From Chaetoceros tenuissimus (Eukaryota; Bacillariophyta; Thalassiosirophyceae; Chaetocerotales; Chaetocerotaceae): a stretch of DNA of 64,000 nt. Below, piece after piece: positions 21,360 to 32,357 of the stretch. Numbering within the stretch: position 1 is the stretch's first letter; each line of letters opens with the position of its first letter. The position numbers and the translations under genes are program-made. Under the pieces are notes generated by a model. The model saw only the letters and a program-made list of their open reading frames with translations. It made no database searches and had not been told where the DNA came from. The DNA lies in the NCBI GenBank assembly GCA_021927905.1, contig BLLK01000040.1, positions 1 to 64,000 on the forward strand, read 5' to 3'.

Positions 21360-22859
21360 CCCCGTACTACCAAGTTTGTCAGGGATAAACTATGATACGC
21401 GAGAAAGATGACGTATTAAAGGATTCTAAGTTTGAGCCATCTTCAATGGATATGCTTTGTGTAGCAACTGATGATGCAACAAATCTTATCTCAAGGCTTT
21501 GCCATAAAGTTAAGTTTATTGCAGTAGGTTTCGGAATAAGGTACCCTCCGATCACTTATTGGTAGATTTTTCTTTCAATATTTCATATTATACATCTAGT
21601 CGAAAATGTTTTACCATCACGTGTTCCTCGCTTCTGCTTGCTTTTACTTCTTGCATCGGCAGCTTGCCTTCACATCGTGTGCTCTCTGCTCTCCTTGTCT
21701 TCTTTTTCTCGTTTTGGGGGGTAGGGATCTGAAGATCCGTTCATCTGTCGCTCCGCTCATTGTGGGGGGTAGGAGATGTGTTAGCTTATGTCTGTATGGC
21801 TCTGTGCCATCATATGCTGAAAGGAATGAGTAGTAGTCATGATGATAACCTTCAATGTGTATGGCATCGATCTAGAAACAACAATGTTGAACTGTGCAGT
21901 CGTCTCTTAATGGTTTGGAATAAAAGGCAACGAACCAATGGCTATCACGTTTGGTGGTCTTTATCTGCTTCACTATCACCACCTAGACTGTGCGTCTGGA
22001 AATGGATTAGAAAAAAGAGGATGGAATATCTCTTGTTTTCAAAAATTATTTACTTTACAAAATGTTTTGGATTGAGCAGCAGAATGACCATTACTCTGAA
22101 ACTGAATTAATTACAGTTGGTGCAAACCTGGTCCAATGGAGTTTTAAAGTCAAAGTGTCATGGTGAGAAGAACTGATTGCTCTTGCTCATTGGTAATGCG
22201 AAAGGCATTGTTTTGAAGTAGAGTCGCACATGATTTTGAGTTGATCTTTGAATGGTCTCCCCTATATTTACAATTCTTAATCTGCGGAATAGGATGATTT
22301 AACAGATTCGGACTTATCGGAAATAGCAGGCTGTTGCGAATAGCGATATCTTGAGGTGGGCTGTGCAAGAGTCTCCATCTTCATTTGGAACTCTAGGTTT
22401 GGGAAATGCGTCACAGGTTACTTCGACAGAGTTTACACATTTCAAACATCGGTTCAACAGCTTTGAATTTCTAAACATGGCTATGTCACGTGCATATGAA
22501 GATGTATCCTTGGCATATGTCACAAAATATTTCAGCATCAATACTCGGATTCGTTGACTTCGGAGCTAAGGATTGAGTTGGCTATGACCTTGTTGTAGAC
22601 ATTATTTCGTTTGGCTGTTTCTCGAAGATGAGGAGAGAACAGAAGTCCTGATGTGTTGCAATATAAAAGTTCTTTTGTCTGCATCTGAAGCGTTGCAATA
22701 CAGAAGCTCCGTTGTCGGCTACCGAATGAAGGGCAGCCAAGTTGGGAGAATATCTCTTTTGTTGCGATGAATAAAGGATTCTCCTACGGCAAATGAAGTT
22801 TAACTGAGTTGCAAGAATATCTCTTGTTTTGTCATGAGTAAAAAGAATTCTGCTCAAAT

Positions 22860-23150
22860 GAAAGTTATCTAATCTGGGAGAATGCTTTTCTCTCACGTCC
22901 TGCCGACTGATGGATTGCATCGTGAGAATGGTCTGTACATTCTCTCCAATGAAGGTTATCTGTTCTACAAGAATGTGGTGATAATGGTCTATACTTCCTG
23001 CTCCAATGAAGCTTATCTAATTTGCGAGAATGCATTTCTCTCGCTTCCTGCCGATTAATGGATTGAGATGTGATAATGCTTCTGATTTGTGAGAATGTTT
23101 TTTCTTTCGCTTCCGTTCGTTTGGCGGATTGAATTGTGATAATGGCTTGT
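22860..23150 (+). repeat. Imperfect tandem repeats inside YR element 2
   Basis: Motifs of the type TGAGAATG...CTCTC(G/A)CTTCCTGCCGA and AATGAAG(C/G)TTATCT recur several times with drift. No protein-coding meaning is evident. Confidence 0.45.
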
Positions 23151-23281
23151 ACTTCATTGTAACTTTTGTTGGACGATCTTATTGGATTGAATCTTTCGTC
23201 CAAGTTCAAGTTAGAATTGTCGAAACTTTCATTGATGAGATCCAATGCGTTAGTCACACGGATAGTGTCTCATATGCTTTA

Positions 23282-23659
23282 AGATGTGGACGTTGCAAGT
23301 TGTGAGCTTCGGATTGAATCTTTTTTATTATTTGATCCAATGTGGTAGTTTTTGGTGGATTGTGAGCTTCGGTTCGAAACTTTTCTTGATGATTTCCAAT
23401 GCAGTAGCTTCATGTACAGTGTGTCATACGCGAAAAGGTGTATTGATTGAATTTGAAGTATGCAATGTGATTATGCTTTACACTTCGGAGAGAATTTGGA
23501 TGCAGAGACGGAAGATACAATCTTGGCTGTCGTTGTACCATCCAAGTTAGATCTGACGGTTTAAGTGTTTGCCGTTAAGATGTGGACGTTGCAAGTTGTG
23601 AGCTTTGGATTGAATCTTTTTGATTAGATCCAATGTTGTAGTTTTTGGTGGATTGTGAG
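23282..23659 (+). repeat. Two ~83-bp direct repeats in YR element 2
   Basis: 23282-23366 and 23578-23659 are near-identical, both starting AGATGTGGACGTTGC and ending GGTGGATTGTGAG. A degenerate third version lies between them (about 23350-23400). Confidence 0.7.
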
Positions 23660-24004
23660 GTGGATGCGCCAAGTTTGTTACCACCAATTCTTTTCTTGTC
23701 TCAGAGTATCAAGCATCAAGTTTTGTTCGTACGTAGCGTACAAGCTTCGTTATCACCATCAATCATGAGATCTGACTACCTTCATAGACAGGTGGATGCG
23801 CCGAGTTTGTTACCACCAATTTTTTTCTTGTCTCAGAGTATCAAGCATAAAGTTTGGTCTGTACGTAGCGTACAAGCTTTGTTATCACCATCAATCATGA
23901 GACCTGAGCTTCGTTGTCACCATCAATCATGAGACCTTCTCTTGCCTCAGAGTATCAAGCACCATACATAGAGTACAAGCTTCGTTATCACCAGTAATCA
24001 TGAG
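23659..24004 (+). repeat. 132-bp tandem repeat, about 2.6 units
   Basis: Units start at 23659 and 23791 with GGTGGATGCGCC and share TCAGAGTATCAAGCAT and TATCACCATCAATCATGAG. Partial units follow to about 24004. Each unit contains the palindrome GTACGTAGCGTAC-like core. Confidence 0.75.
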
Positions 24005-24801
24005 GCCTGAAGGGCCCAGTTTCTTTCGGTTTTCATAACCATCGGCACTAGTTACGACGTGAAGAAGATTTGGAATTGCATTTAGCTGTTACAAACGAGA
24101 TAATGAGTGCAAAATCTGGGGGAGCTGATTTCTCACTTACAAGACTGAGGGACCAAGTTTGTCATCTGTGAAGAGACTTTCTTTTTCGTTACCCTCCAAG
24201 TTCGCCTTTCTTGCCCTTTTTGACATTGATATCTATTTGCTTTTGGGAAGTTGCGAAAGTTGCCCTTTTCATGACCTGCTCCAACAAAGGCCATATCCAT
24301 CTGCCTTCGCAATGCCTCAAATCTGTCACTTTCCTCGCCGTAACATTGACCTATATATTTCTTGATGTAGATATGATCGCACTTGGGCTTGGGTCGATTA
24401 GTGGAGTCAATTCAATCTGCATCTAGCTTTGAAGCTGGTGGTTCACTTGAAAAATGAAGCAGTGCAGGAAAATTCACAGTTTGTGCATGACAAAAAGCTA
24501 CGTCACCGGGATCTCTGCTTTACTTGTTTACTTGCATATTGAGTCTGTGGAACCTTTGAGAAGGCAAAGTCGACACCAGTATTGACTCCTGACTATTCTC
24601 CACAGTTTATCACCAAGTTTCTTTCAATGGAAGAAACATCAGAACTATAATGCGAGGGATGGATCAAGTGATCACTGTTTCTATTGTACTTTTCGTTTCA
24701 TCTATGTCGACCTAACAACTTCAATCTTTCGATTTCATCATGTACAGGTACAGAACGATCTCAATTCTATTTTGTTATGGTTCCTGTTGCATCATCATCT
24801 C

Positions 24802-25353
24802 ACTAATCTAAGTCTTTGGCACTACCGGTTTCCTTGTTGGCAAATGGCATTGTCAGCTGATAAGTTAGTCCGTGCCGCTAGTTTTGTCTAGTAGAGGGAT
24901 TCTAGTAATAAGGGGGGTTTTGTGCTTTGATGAAGACATGGCTTCATCTACCGCTGTACTATTGCTGTTCTAAACCAAACTATCCTTGATAGCTTTGGAG
25001 GGGCACATTGAGAAGGTAAAAGAATAGAGGAGGGGAAGTGGATAGTGCAATCCATGCTTGACCGACAGCCTCTATTTCTAGAAGATGTTTATAAGGTTTA
25101 ATCACCTTAAACTCGTAGGATCATACCTCGAGTTAAAGTCTCGCCAGTCTCCCTTAGCTTACAGCCGTAGATCGATGTCAGAGCCTTTTATCTCAGTATA
25201 CCCCGAGTTACTAGCCAGCTGATGATCCTGGTTAATATTTCTTTCTGGGATCAACTTAAGGCTAGGAGGGTGAGCCTGCTCACCCCCCCTGCTTTGTAGA
25301 GGTTTACCTCTCGTTGGACTATCCTAATATTGGAACCAAAGACTTAGATTAGT
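24802..25353. repeat. YR element 2 3' structured end with 18-bp inverted repeats
   Basis: An 18-bp sequence at 24802-24819 is exactly reverse-complementary to 25336-25353. Inside are smaller hairpins (AAGGTTTAATCACCTT, GGTGAGCCTGCTCACC, AGAGGTTTACCTCT). The same block closes the 8.5-kb YR element (48578-49122), so it is a conserved terminal structure of the family. Confidence 0.7.
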
Positions 25354-25415
25354 TGAGTAATACGTAATCCTCTGAACTACCGTTATATTTCTTTAGTAGC
25401 TACTCTGCATCCCAT

Positions 25416-25789
25416 TTTTTCTACAGTGATCATGCAAAAATATAAGTGTTTCTTGTTCATCTCCATGACTATCATGTACAAGGCGTGTTGTGTTTTCGAT
25501 CTGAAATTTGACTCCAATTGAACGAACGTAAACTTTGTACTCTGGAAGCATTGATCTCATTTGCTCTCTAACAATATCTTTTGAATTAAGGATCATTTCT
25601 GTTGTATTTTTTGTAAAAACATTGTAAAAAACAACAATTTGTTCTTTCTGTGTATTTTTTTTTAAACAGTTTTTGTTGCTGTGTTATTTCTCTTCTCCCA
25701 AAGTAATTTAAATTCAGAAAACAAGTTGCAAAAACGAGGAAAATTGTACAGAGTCTGCCTGTTTCTCTTTGTCGAGAACAAAGTGGCAT
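25416..25789 (-). pseudogene. Truncated host gene, signal-anchored protein of unknown function
   Basis: The N-terminal frame starts at 25789 with a hydrophobic anchor (TIFLVFATCFLNLNYF). A frameshift in an A-rich run (~25655) then moves the reading to a frame giving QIVVFYNVFTKNTTEMI, IVREQMRSMLPEYKVYVRSIG and ETLIFLHDHC. Proteins with an N-terminal FYN(V/I), an EQ..YVRSIG block and a G-E-x-x-TL..L segment are common hypothetical, possibly glycosyltransferase-like, proteins in diatoms; this is from memory and not checked. The gene is cut off by the right end of YR element 2. Confidence 0.5.
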
Positions 25790-25855
25790 TTTTGGTTGTG
25801 TTTGTATGTACGATAAATACTTTGACTACGTTTTAGGGTTGGGGAAATATGTACC

Positions 25856-26331
25856 TTTATAGTGAAAATTCCCCGTACATAAATTTTAGGCCATTTTGCA
25901 ATTTCTACTACTTTTTTTCTCGATGTCCGTTGGACTTCATTTTTGAATCAGGCAATGCATAAGATTACACTGCACTGCCTGACTTGAAAATTAAAACCTA
26001 TTTTTTGATATTCCAGTACTCTAGGGGTTACATTGTATTTTTTGACTCTGATTTGTTTTTGTGGGAATGTTGATGCATCATTTGAATGGTAGGATCGTAG
26101 GATGAGTAAATCGAGGACTCTACCAAAGAATAGGCTAATCACGTAAGGCCTTCTCTCTCAACGAAAAATGGGACTAAAATTTGATGCCTCTTTCATCCAT
26201 CTCACCGTGAAATACATATATATTTTATTCCAAGCAAGAAGGAAGCAGTTGCTGATGCATACAAATGACAATCACTACCATAGGTGGTTACATAGATGTT
26301 TCAGATCTTTACAATTAGGAAAAGTAAATAA
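25856..26331. repeat. 445-bp dispersed repeat, copy A2
   Basis: It matches 133-577 along its length. A 35-bp segment near 25947-25981 replaces 8 bp of the other copy and has 12-bp arms that are inverted repeats with one mismatch (TCAGGCAATGCA / TGCACTGCCTGA). Confidence 0.75.
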
Positions 26332-26373
26332 GTAAGGCTACTCAATACTGGAGCCTAGTTTAGAAAGATTTTT

Positions 26374-26754
26374 CAAGTTTCAGCATCTCCCCAAAACCTA
26401 TCTGGAGTTTCAGGATCTCTTTCAAAACCTATCTGGAGTTTCAGGATCTCTTTCAAATCCTATACAGAGTTTCAGGATCTCTTTCAAAACCTATACAGAG
26501 TTTCAGGATCTGTTTTTAAACCTTTACAGAGTTTCAAGATCTATTTCAAAACCTATCCGCAAGTTCCAGGATCTCTTCAAAACCTACCTCAAGTTCCAGG
26601 ATCTCCTTAAAACCTTTACAGAGTTTCAGGATTTCTCTTCAAAAACTTCCCACAAGTTTCAGAATCTGTTCAAAAGCCAAAACTGAGTTTCAGGATCTCT
26701 TCAAAACCTATCCATGAGTTCAGGATCTCTTCAAACCTATCCACAAGTTTCAGG
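26374..26754 (+). repeat. 31-bp tandem repeat array, about 12 units
   Basis: The unit is approximately GAGTTTCAGGATCTCTTTC followed by AAAACCTATC and a variable base or two. The units vary by a few bases each. The array is not in an open reading frame, so it looks like a minisatellite. Confidence 0.85.
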
Positions 26755-28287
26755 GACAAATCCTCATAACTTTCTTCATGAAGTTGTAGCTTTCGCCTCA
26801 CTTATCATATAGCTCATATTTTGCTTGACTATTGGTCCAATTGAAAGACCACCACTACTCTTTCCTTTAAGTTGTAGCTGTCAAGAACCGAGTCTACTAG
26901 GAACTCTGTATTAATGGAGCTTAGCTTAGAGAGCATAGCATCACTCTCAAGCTCAGTAAGATCTAAATTTGAAAACTCTAATTTCTTTTAAATAATATTC
27001 AACATATCATATCTTCTATCTTCTTGGATTCCTTGTCATAATTTGGAACTTTGAAAATCCATGGAAATCTACATTATGTTTGATATTATTACGATAGATT
27101 GTTTCATTCTAACATGCATATCTATCAACCAAAGATGAAACAAATCTTTGGTCAAACCAATTACACAATGCTCAACAAAATCTTAACGGGTTTTCAGTTA
27201 CGCAAATTCTGCAATTACCAGAAAGTCCACTACAGTCAAATGGCTTCAAATTTTCTTTAGATTCCCTCATAAAGTTTTTCCTTGTAGAATAGATTTTATC
27301 AAGACTACATGATCAGTTTATAAAGCATCACAAGCAGAATTGTTGTTTGTCCATCTACCTTCTTGGACACCATAGCTCCAATCTGAAATTGAAAATTGTG
27401 TTCAACTTTGAATACAATGTCTTCAATATATTGCCCTGCTTTCTTAATTTGATGTTTATTATCCTCACACAACTTGATTTCATCAATCTTTGACTGTGAC
27501 TCTACGATTGGATACACATCTTATAAAGCTTATCACTTTTTATCAAAGAAGCGCATTCACGTCCTCTGTTTGATCTCACAATGTCATAGTGCAGCTGCTT
27601 AGGAGCAAATGTATCTAGGAATTCTAATAATTTGTATCAGAACTGACTGAATCGGACCAAGCATTGATATTCCCATCTTCACAAAATGCGTCTGTGAATG
27701 CCATTGACAAATATTAGTGGTACATCTCTCAAATGCACATCTATATCTATTGCATTTGTATACCTACATCTTTCAGCACTATCGCCAACATTTCTCTTAT
27801 ATGAAAATACATTCTTCAACACATCCCTCACTACGCCTTTTAGAATGTTCTATTGCTCCTATAGGAAACCTGCATAGCAAAGCAGGAAATCACCAGCTAA
27901 ATCTACATTTTGTAGAAGAAAGCCATGACAGAAATATTAGCCCCCAAGCCGTAGAGATCCATCATTCTGAAACGAATGGCATAACTTGTTCAATACAACA
28001 CAAAAAGGGATGCGAAAGTCAATTTAGCAATGGCATCAAGTAATGCAGAGGAAACCATTACAAAGAATCACACAATGATATCATAACAAGATGCAGCTTC
28101 ACCAAAGACTTCTACTCTTTTCTTAACTTAATAATCATCTTCTCTAATGAAAGTAGGAGCAGTACAGAGATTACCATCACGATATGCCTAATGGTATCCT
28201 TTGCTCCCATTATTATCTCAAAAAGTTTCATGTTTATAAACAGCTGTTGAGGACATCATACTCTATCGCTAAACACCGTAACCTGGA
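26755..28287. other. Unassigned AT-rich stretch
   Basis: Only short open stretches are present (for example 27305-27517 minus and 27717-28043 plus), without recognisable motifs. It may be the remains of an old element or non-coding DNA. Nothing firmer can be supported. Confidence 0.4.
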
Positions 28288-28288
28288 A

Positions 28289-28706
28289 TCACATATTTCA
28301 AACACTTATCCATCTCCATATTGGTAATTTCCATCAGCTCTAAAACGTTAAAAACATGGTCTATACAACCAGATCCAGTCATTGTTTCATATTTTCACAG
28401 ACCAAAAAAAACTGACCAACACTTAAATTTATGTCTCTTTGCTAAACAAATGCACCAAAGACGTGATGTTGCTCTTTACATTCAAATAAACCAACCATCA
28501 CATATTTCAAACACTTATCCATCTCCATATTGGTAATTTCCATCAGCTCTAAAACGTTAAAAGCATGGTCTATACAACCAGATCCAGTCATTGTTTCATA
28601 TTTTCACAGACCAAAAAAAAACTGACCAACACTTAAATACATGTCTCTTTGCTAAACAAATGCACCAAAGACGTGATGTTGCTCTTTACATTCGAATAAA
28701 CCAACC
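28289..28706 (+). repeat. 209-bp tandem duplication
   Basis: 28289-28497 and 28498-28706 are near-identical (start TCACATATTTCAAACAC, share ACCAAAAAAAACTGACC). Only a handful of substitutions separate them. Confidence 0.85.
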
Positions 28707-28744
28707 TCCAGTCACTTTCAACGGAGCTATGCCTACCAAACATC

Positions 28745-28861
28745 TAATGTCTATTGGATCTTTCTATGTTCAAAGTGTCAATTCATATAATAAGAACAAG
28801 TGTGTTAGCATCTTTTCATAGCATTTTCTTTCTAGTTTACAAGTAAGTACACGAGTATTTA
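28745..28861 (+). repeat. LTR-tail remnant, copy 1
   Basis: The stretch with AACAAGTGTGTTAGCATC and TAGTTTACAAGTAAGTACAC resembles the last ~75 bp of the LTRs of copia element 1, but ends TTTAATGA instead of TTTAGTCA. It is probably a relict of a related LTR. Confidence 0.55.
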
Positions 28862-28946
28862 ATGACTCCAACTATTCTCAACATATTATGTCTTGAGTTT
28901 ATAAAATTAAAATAAAAAGTACATTATACAAAATGATTTTTTTTTT

Positions 28947-30071
28947 TTAATCAAGATTTGATAGAATTTTCTCCCAAGCAATACCTTCTTTCCACCACTG
29001 TACATGAGAAAAATCAGAACCAATTTTTCCTGCATTGATCAATGTAATTACATCTTCTGCAGTTTTGAAAAGATTGTCTTGTTTTGCAAAAAAAGAATGA
29101 GCACATTGACGATACTGATTAATTCCAATTTTATCCGAAAAATCTTCCATGACAGGAATACATCCAAATTCTGCAAACTCGGTGAGTCGATGATATTCGC
29201 CTCCAGAAACATTGGAATAAGAGTGAGCAATGATACATACTTTAGCTTTTTTATAAGCATTTATCATGTATGAGATTTCCCGAGGTCGTGTTTTCATAAC
29301 CAATACTGAAGAATTAGGATGTGCTGCCATATATTTTTCGGATTCAGCGAGAAGAAACCTCCTTCGCTTTGTTATTAATCCAAAAAAAACTATGTCAAAT
29401 GGACGATCAGCAAGGGATACTTGACTTTCATTATCTGATGCTGCTACTATACTTGTAAGCCGACTTGGACTCTGATGCATAATTGGAAGTAATACTAAAG
29501 AATCTGTCAAATTTTTTTCTGTTGATGCAATTCGATAGTTATAGTCCGAAAATTCGAAAATGATACAATTTGGGGAATGATGACAAAGGGATAAATAATC
29601 CTTCAGATATTGTTCAGTTTGTAATATTATTCGTGATCTGTTTTGGCAATGTTCGTCTATTAATGGACATGATGACTTTCCAAAAATTGTTTCAATCAAT
29701 GTTATATTTTCCTGATAGTAACTTGGTCTTAGCTGTGTACGTTTCAACCCGTATCCTTCCAGAGCTAGAGATATTGTATTTTGGATGCTTGAAAAGATAG
29801 GGGGTCCAAGGTCAATAAAAAAATTAGAATTTTGACTCAAAATATAGTTTAATTTCTTTCTCGAGGGAGAGCCAAATGGGCTTGAAAAATTCAGCATCGT
29901 AATTGCAATTTGATTAAGAGAATTCTCTGGTGCGTTACAAAATTTTTGTTTTGTTTCAATTTTGAAAATATCTTGTCTAGACTTTGATTTATAGACTATC
30001 AAAATTTGTCTGAAGAGAAAATATACTGCAAAAACATAAGTGATCTTTTGAAAACAATTTACATTCATCAT
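28947..30071 (-). CDS. Glycosyltransferase-like protein (GT-B-type C-terminal domain), membrane-anchored
   Basis: A 374-residue protein with an intact frame. Residues ~10-27 form a hydrophobic signal anchor, so it is probably a type II Golgi/ER membrane protein. FDIVFFGLITKRRRF at ~225-239 and EYHRLTEFAEFGCIPVME at ~292-309 resemble the start of the second Rossmann half and the nucleotide-sugar-binding E-x-G-C-I-P-V segment of GT-B transferases. Several N-x-S/T sites suit a secretory protein. It lies within a recent 1.3-kb duplication; the second copy (39449-40517) is broken. Donor and acceptor are unknown. It might also be an exostosin-like protein. Confidence 0.65.
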   Translation of the reverse strand: MMNVNCFQKITYVFAVYFLFRQILIVYKSKSRQDIFKIETKQKFCNAPENSLNQIAITMLNFSSPFGSPSRKKLNYILSQNSNFFIDLGPPIFSSIQNTISLALEGYGLKRTQLRPSYYQENITLIETIFGKSSCPLIDEHCQNRSRIILQTEQYLKDYLSLCHHSPNCIIFEFSDYNYRIASTEKNLTDSLVLLPIMHQSPSRLTSIVAASDNESQVSLADRPFDIVFFGLITKRRRFLLAESEKYMAAHPNSSVLVMKTRPREISYMINAYKKAKVCIIAHSYSNVSGGEYHRLTEFAEFGCIPVMEDFSDKIGINQYRQCAHSFFAKQDNLFKTAEDVITLINAGKIGSDFSHVQWWKEGIAWEKILSNLD

Positions 30072-30203
30072 ATCTAATTTTAATAATTTATATTGCGCTT
30101 TCAGAACTCTAATTTTTCGAGATTATGGCAGTTTTTTACCAGTTTAAGTTGTGCCAGTTTTTGTACACATAACCCGTTTCATTGAGAAAATCCCACTGTT
30201 AGG

Positions 30204-32312
30204 TTGGTAGATTTTGAGAACCCGAACACTAAAATAGATGTTCCATTTTTCACCGCATTTGTGCAGAATATTCTAGGCGTAGCTGTTGCTAGAGCTCCAA
30301 CAAAATTGATTGCTTATATCCCAACATTTAGACGGTTGATGACAATCTCAGAAGAAGACATTGATAGATTCATTTCACAAGTCCATTCTTCTAACTCTGG
30401 ACGCGCTGCTGCTCAGCGTATCGTGTATGGACCTGCTTTGGCTGCTAATCTTAAGGCATTGTCTTTCACCCTTAAAGATAGAGCAAGTTGTAATGCTCTT
30501 TATGATGCTGCAGGTCTTGCTGCCTTGGATCAAGCTCAGTTAGCTCTCATGCAGACTTATCGTGACCAAGCACTACAAGATGAAGATAATGATGATGCCG
30601 CCTTTCTAGATGAAGATAATGATGATGCCGCAACTCTACCAGATATTGATGTGCCAAAATTTAATACAGACAATTATGATGATTTTATGGCAAAATTCCT
30701 AACTGTCGTTTCACGTACAAAAGGTGTACATGGTGTGTCTATCGACTACATTATTCGTCAAGCTGATGGAAACTTCAATGATATCCATCCAACTCAAAAG
30801 TTGAAGTTGAGAGCATGTCTATCAAGAAGAGGTCCGAAATTCCAAGAAGATTCCAAGACACTCTTTGGACTATACCTCCAATATACTGGAACGACAGAAC
30901 ATGGCGCAAACCTTGTGAAACAGTTCCAACCTCGTAACCAAGGCTTTCAGCTGCACTTTGCTTTTGTCAACCATTTTACAAATGATACATATCTTCAAAA
31001 TAAGGCAGCTCAAGCGGCAACAGATTTGACTAAATTGAATTACTCTGGAGATAAACCTCGCTTCAAAATGGAAGACTACTATAATCATATGCCACAGTGT
31101 TTCAATGATCTAGCAAATGGAGGTGCCCAGTATGCTATGAATGATCACCAGAAGATCCAAGCTTTCTCTCAAGGATTGAAGAATGCTACTGCGGTTAGAT
31201 ACCATGTGGATGCAAAGCAGGCATGGGATGCCATTCAAGGACCAAAAGATTTCGACACTTACTACAATTTGTTCTCGTCTAAACTTCAGCAATATTGTAC
31301 TTTGATGGGAGATGGTACACATACTGATAATAGACAAATCAATAATGTTGATACAGGAGGCAGAGGCAGAGGACGTGGTGGACGATTTGGAAGAGGAGGT
31401 GGTAGAGGTCGTGGTCGTGGCCGTGGTAGAGGTAGAGGCTCTTACCACAATAACAGATCTGTGTTCTCTACTTCATCAAGTATCCTTGATTCAGTGCAAG
31501 ATGATCCAGTTGGATCCTCTCTCATGTCACTGCATTTGCTATCTGCTGTGCAATCTACTGCTGTACTTCATCCACATGAGGATACCTTTAAATCACTACA
31601 AGCTATGAATTCGTATAAGAGCAAAGAAAGTATCAGTCCTGAGGAGATGGCACGATTGCTCAAGATCGGGTTGAAAACCACCCAAAGGACTTTGCAGGCA
31701 ACTACTTCAAAATTCATCAGAACTACTGGTGCTCTCTCTCGGCGTTTCAAGACTGATAAGGCTCAGCTACGATATAAACAATTGTCTAGAATCTTCCGCA
31801 AGTTTTATTGCGACTATCTCAAAGTCAATGCTACTTCGATTCGTGGATACAAAGGAGGAGTCATCTATACTAATGGACTCGGTTTCTATAAGTTTCTTCC
31901 ATGTGAGAATGAGACTTCTGAAACTACTGGTAGGACCCTTAGGTACTTTTTGCATGTCATAGGTCTGCCGTATAGCTTGCATTCTGATAACCATGGTAAC
32001 TTTAAAGATGGACTCTTCAAGAGATTAATGAGGAAATTCGGAATTTATCAGACCTTCACTGAGCCACACTCGCCATGGCAGAATAGGGCTGAGCCGGCTA
32101 TTGGAGAGGTCAAGAAATATGCTAGAAAGATTATGATGAGTACTGATACACCTATTCCCCTTTGGTGCTTTTGTTATGAGTATACTGCTGACCTTTTATC
32201 ACTTCTGGCAACTGGACGGTTCGATCTCCAGGGGAGAACGCCGTACGAAATGATCATGCACTATACTCCGGATATCTCAGAATATGTTTCATTTGGTTGG
32301 TTTCAGTGGTGA
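30204..32312 (+). CDS. Copia element 2 gag and integrase region, fossil
   Basis: The first ~370 codons are gag-like, followed by a glycine/arginine-rich stretch (GGRGRGRGGRFGRGGG), which replaces the usual CCHC knuckle. Integrase core motifs then follow: GGVIYTNGLGFYKF (Asp), SLHSDNHGNFKDG (Asp) and SPWQNRAEPAIGEVKK (Glu). An acidic direct duplication (DEDNDDAA twice) lies near 30580-30640. Confidence 0.8.
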   Translation: MVDFENPNTKIDVPFFTAFVQNILGVAVARAPTKLIAYIPTFRRLMTISEEDIDRFISQVHSSNSGRAAAQRIVYGPALAANLKALSFTLKDRASCNALYDAAGLAALDQAQLALMQTYRDQALQDEDNDDAAFLDEDNDDAATLPDIDVPKFNTDNYDDFMAKFLTVVSRTKGVHGVSIDYIIRQADGNFNDIHPTQKLKLRACLSRRGPKFQEDSKTLFGLYLQYTGTTEHGANLVKQFQPRNQGFQLHFAFVNHFTNDTYLQNKAAQAATDLTKLNYSGDKPRFKMEDYYNHMPQCFNDLANGGAQYAMNDHQKIQAFSQGLKNATAVRYHVDAKQAWDAIQGPKDFDTYYNLFSSKLQQYCTLMGDGTHTDNRQINNVDTGGRGRGRGGRFGRGGGRGRGRGRGRGRGSYHNNRSVFSTSSSILDSVQDDPVGSSLMSLHLLSAVQSTAVLHPHEDTFKSLQAMNSYKSKESISPEEMARLLKIGLKTTQRTLQATTSKFIRTTGALSRRFKTDKAQLRYKQLSRIFRKFYCDYLKVNATSIRGYKGGVIYTNGLGFYKFLPCENETSETTGRTLRYFLHVIGLPYSLHSDNHGNFKDGLFKRLMRKFGIYQTFTEPHSPWQNRAEPAIGEVKKYARKIMMSTDTPIPLWCFCYEYTADLLSLLATGRFDLQGRTPYEMIMHYTPDISEYVSFGWFQW

Positions 32313-32357
32313 TACTACTTCGATGAGGACTCTAAGAGCAAGAAGATCTGCCTTTGG

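Larger units (their letters stand above)
21360..25415 (+). mobile_element. YR element 2: non-autonomous relative of the element at 40651-49185
   Basis: The first ~450 bp (from the CCCGTACTACC start) and the last ~610 bp (ending GCATCCCAT) match the two ends of the 8.5-kb YR element at 40651-49185. The 3-kb middle (about 21850-24790) has no counterpart there and no domain I recognise, but it is full of short tandem repeats. It reads as an internally replaced, non-autonomous copy whose ends were mobilised by a complete relative. The right end cuts a host gene at 25416. Confidence 0.75.
28745..30083. repeat. Segmental duplication, copy S1 (1,339 bp)
   Basis: It is collinear with 39247-40532 in direct orientation. 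The only length difference is 53 bp missing from the second copy, and I noticed just two substitutions. The unit contains an LTR-like tail (28745-28861) and a whole glycosyltransferase-like gene. Confidence 0.92.

Noticed and set aside
23645-23932. 95-codon frame with repeated residues
   Set aside because: It is a by-product of the 132-bp tandem repeat inside YR element 2.
26374-26754. CRISPR-like array
   Set aside because: Units are contiguous and degenerate with no unique spacers, and the sequence is eukaryotic.
27305-28043. Short open frames in 27.3-28.0 kb
   Set aside because: No motif, low-complexity composition and no support from a second copy.
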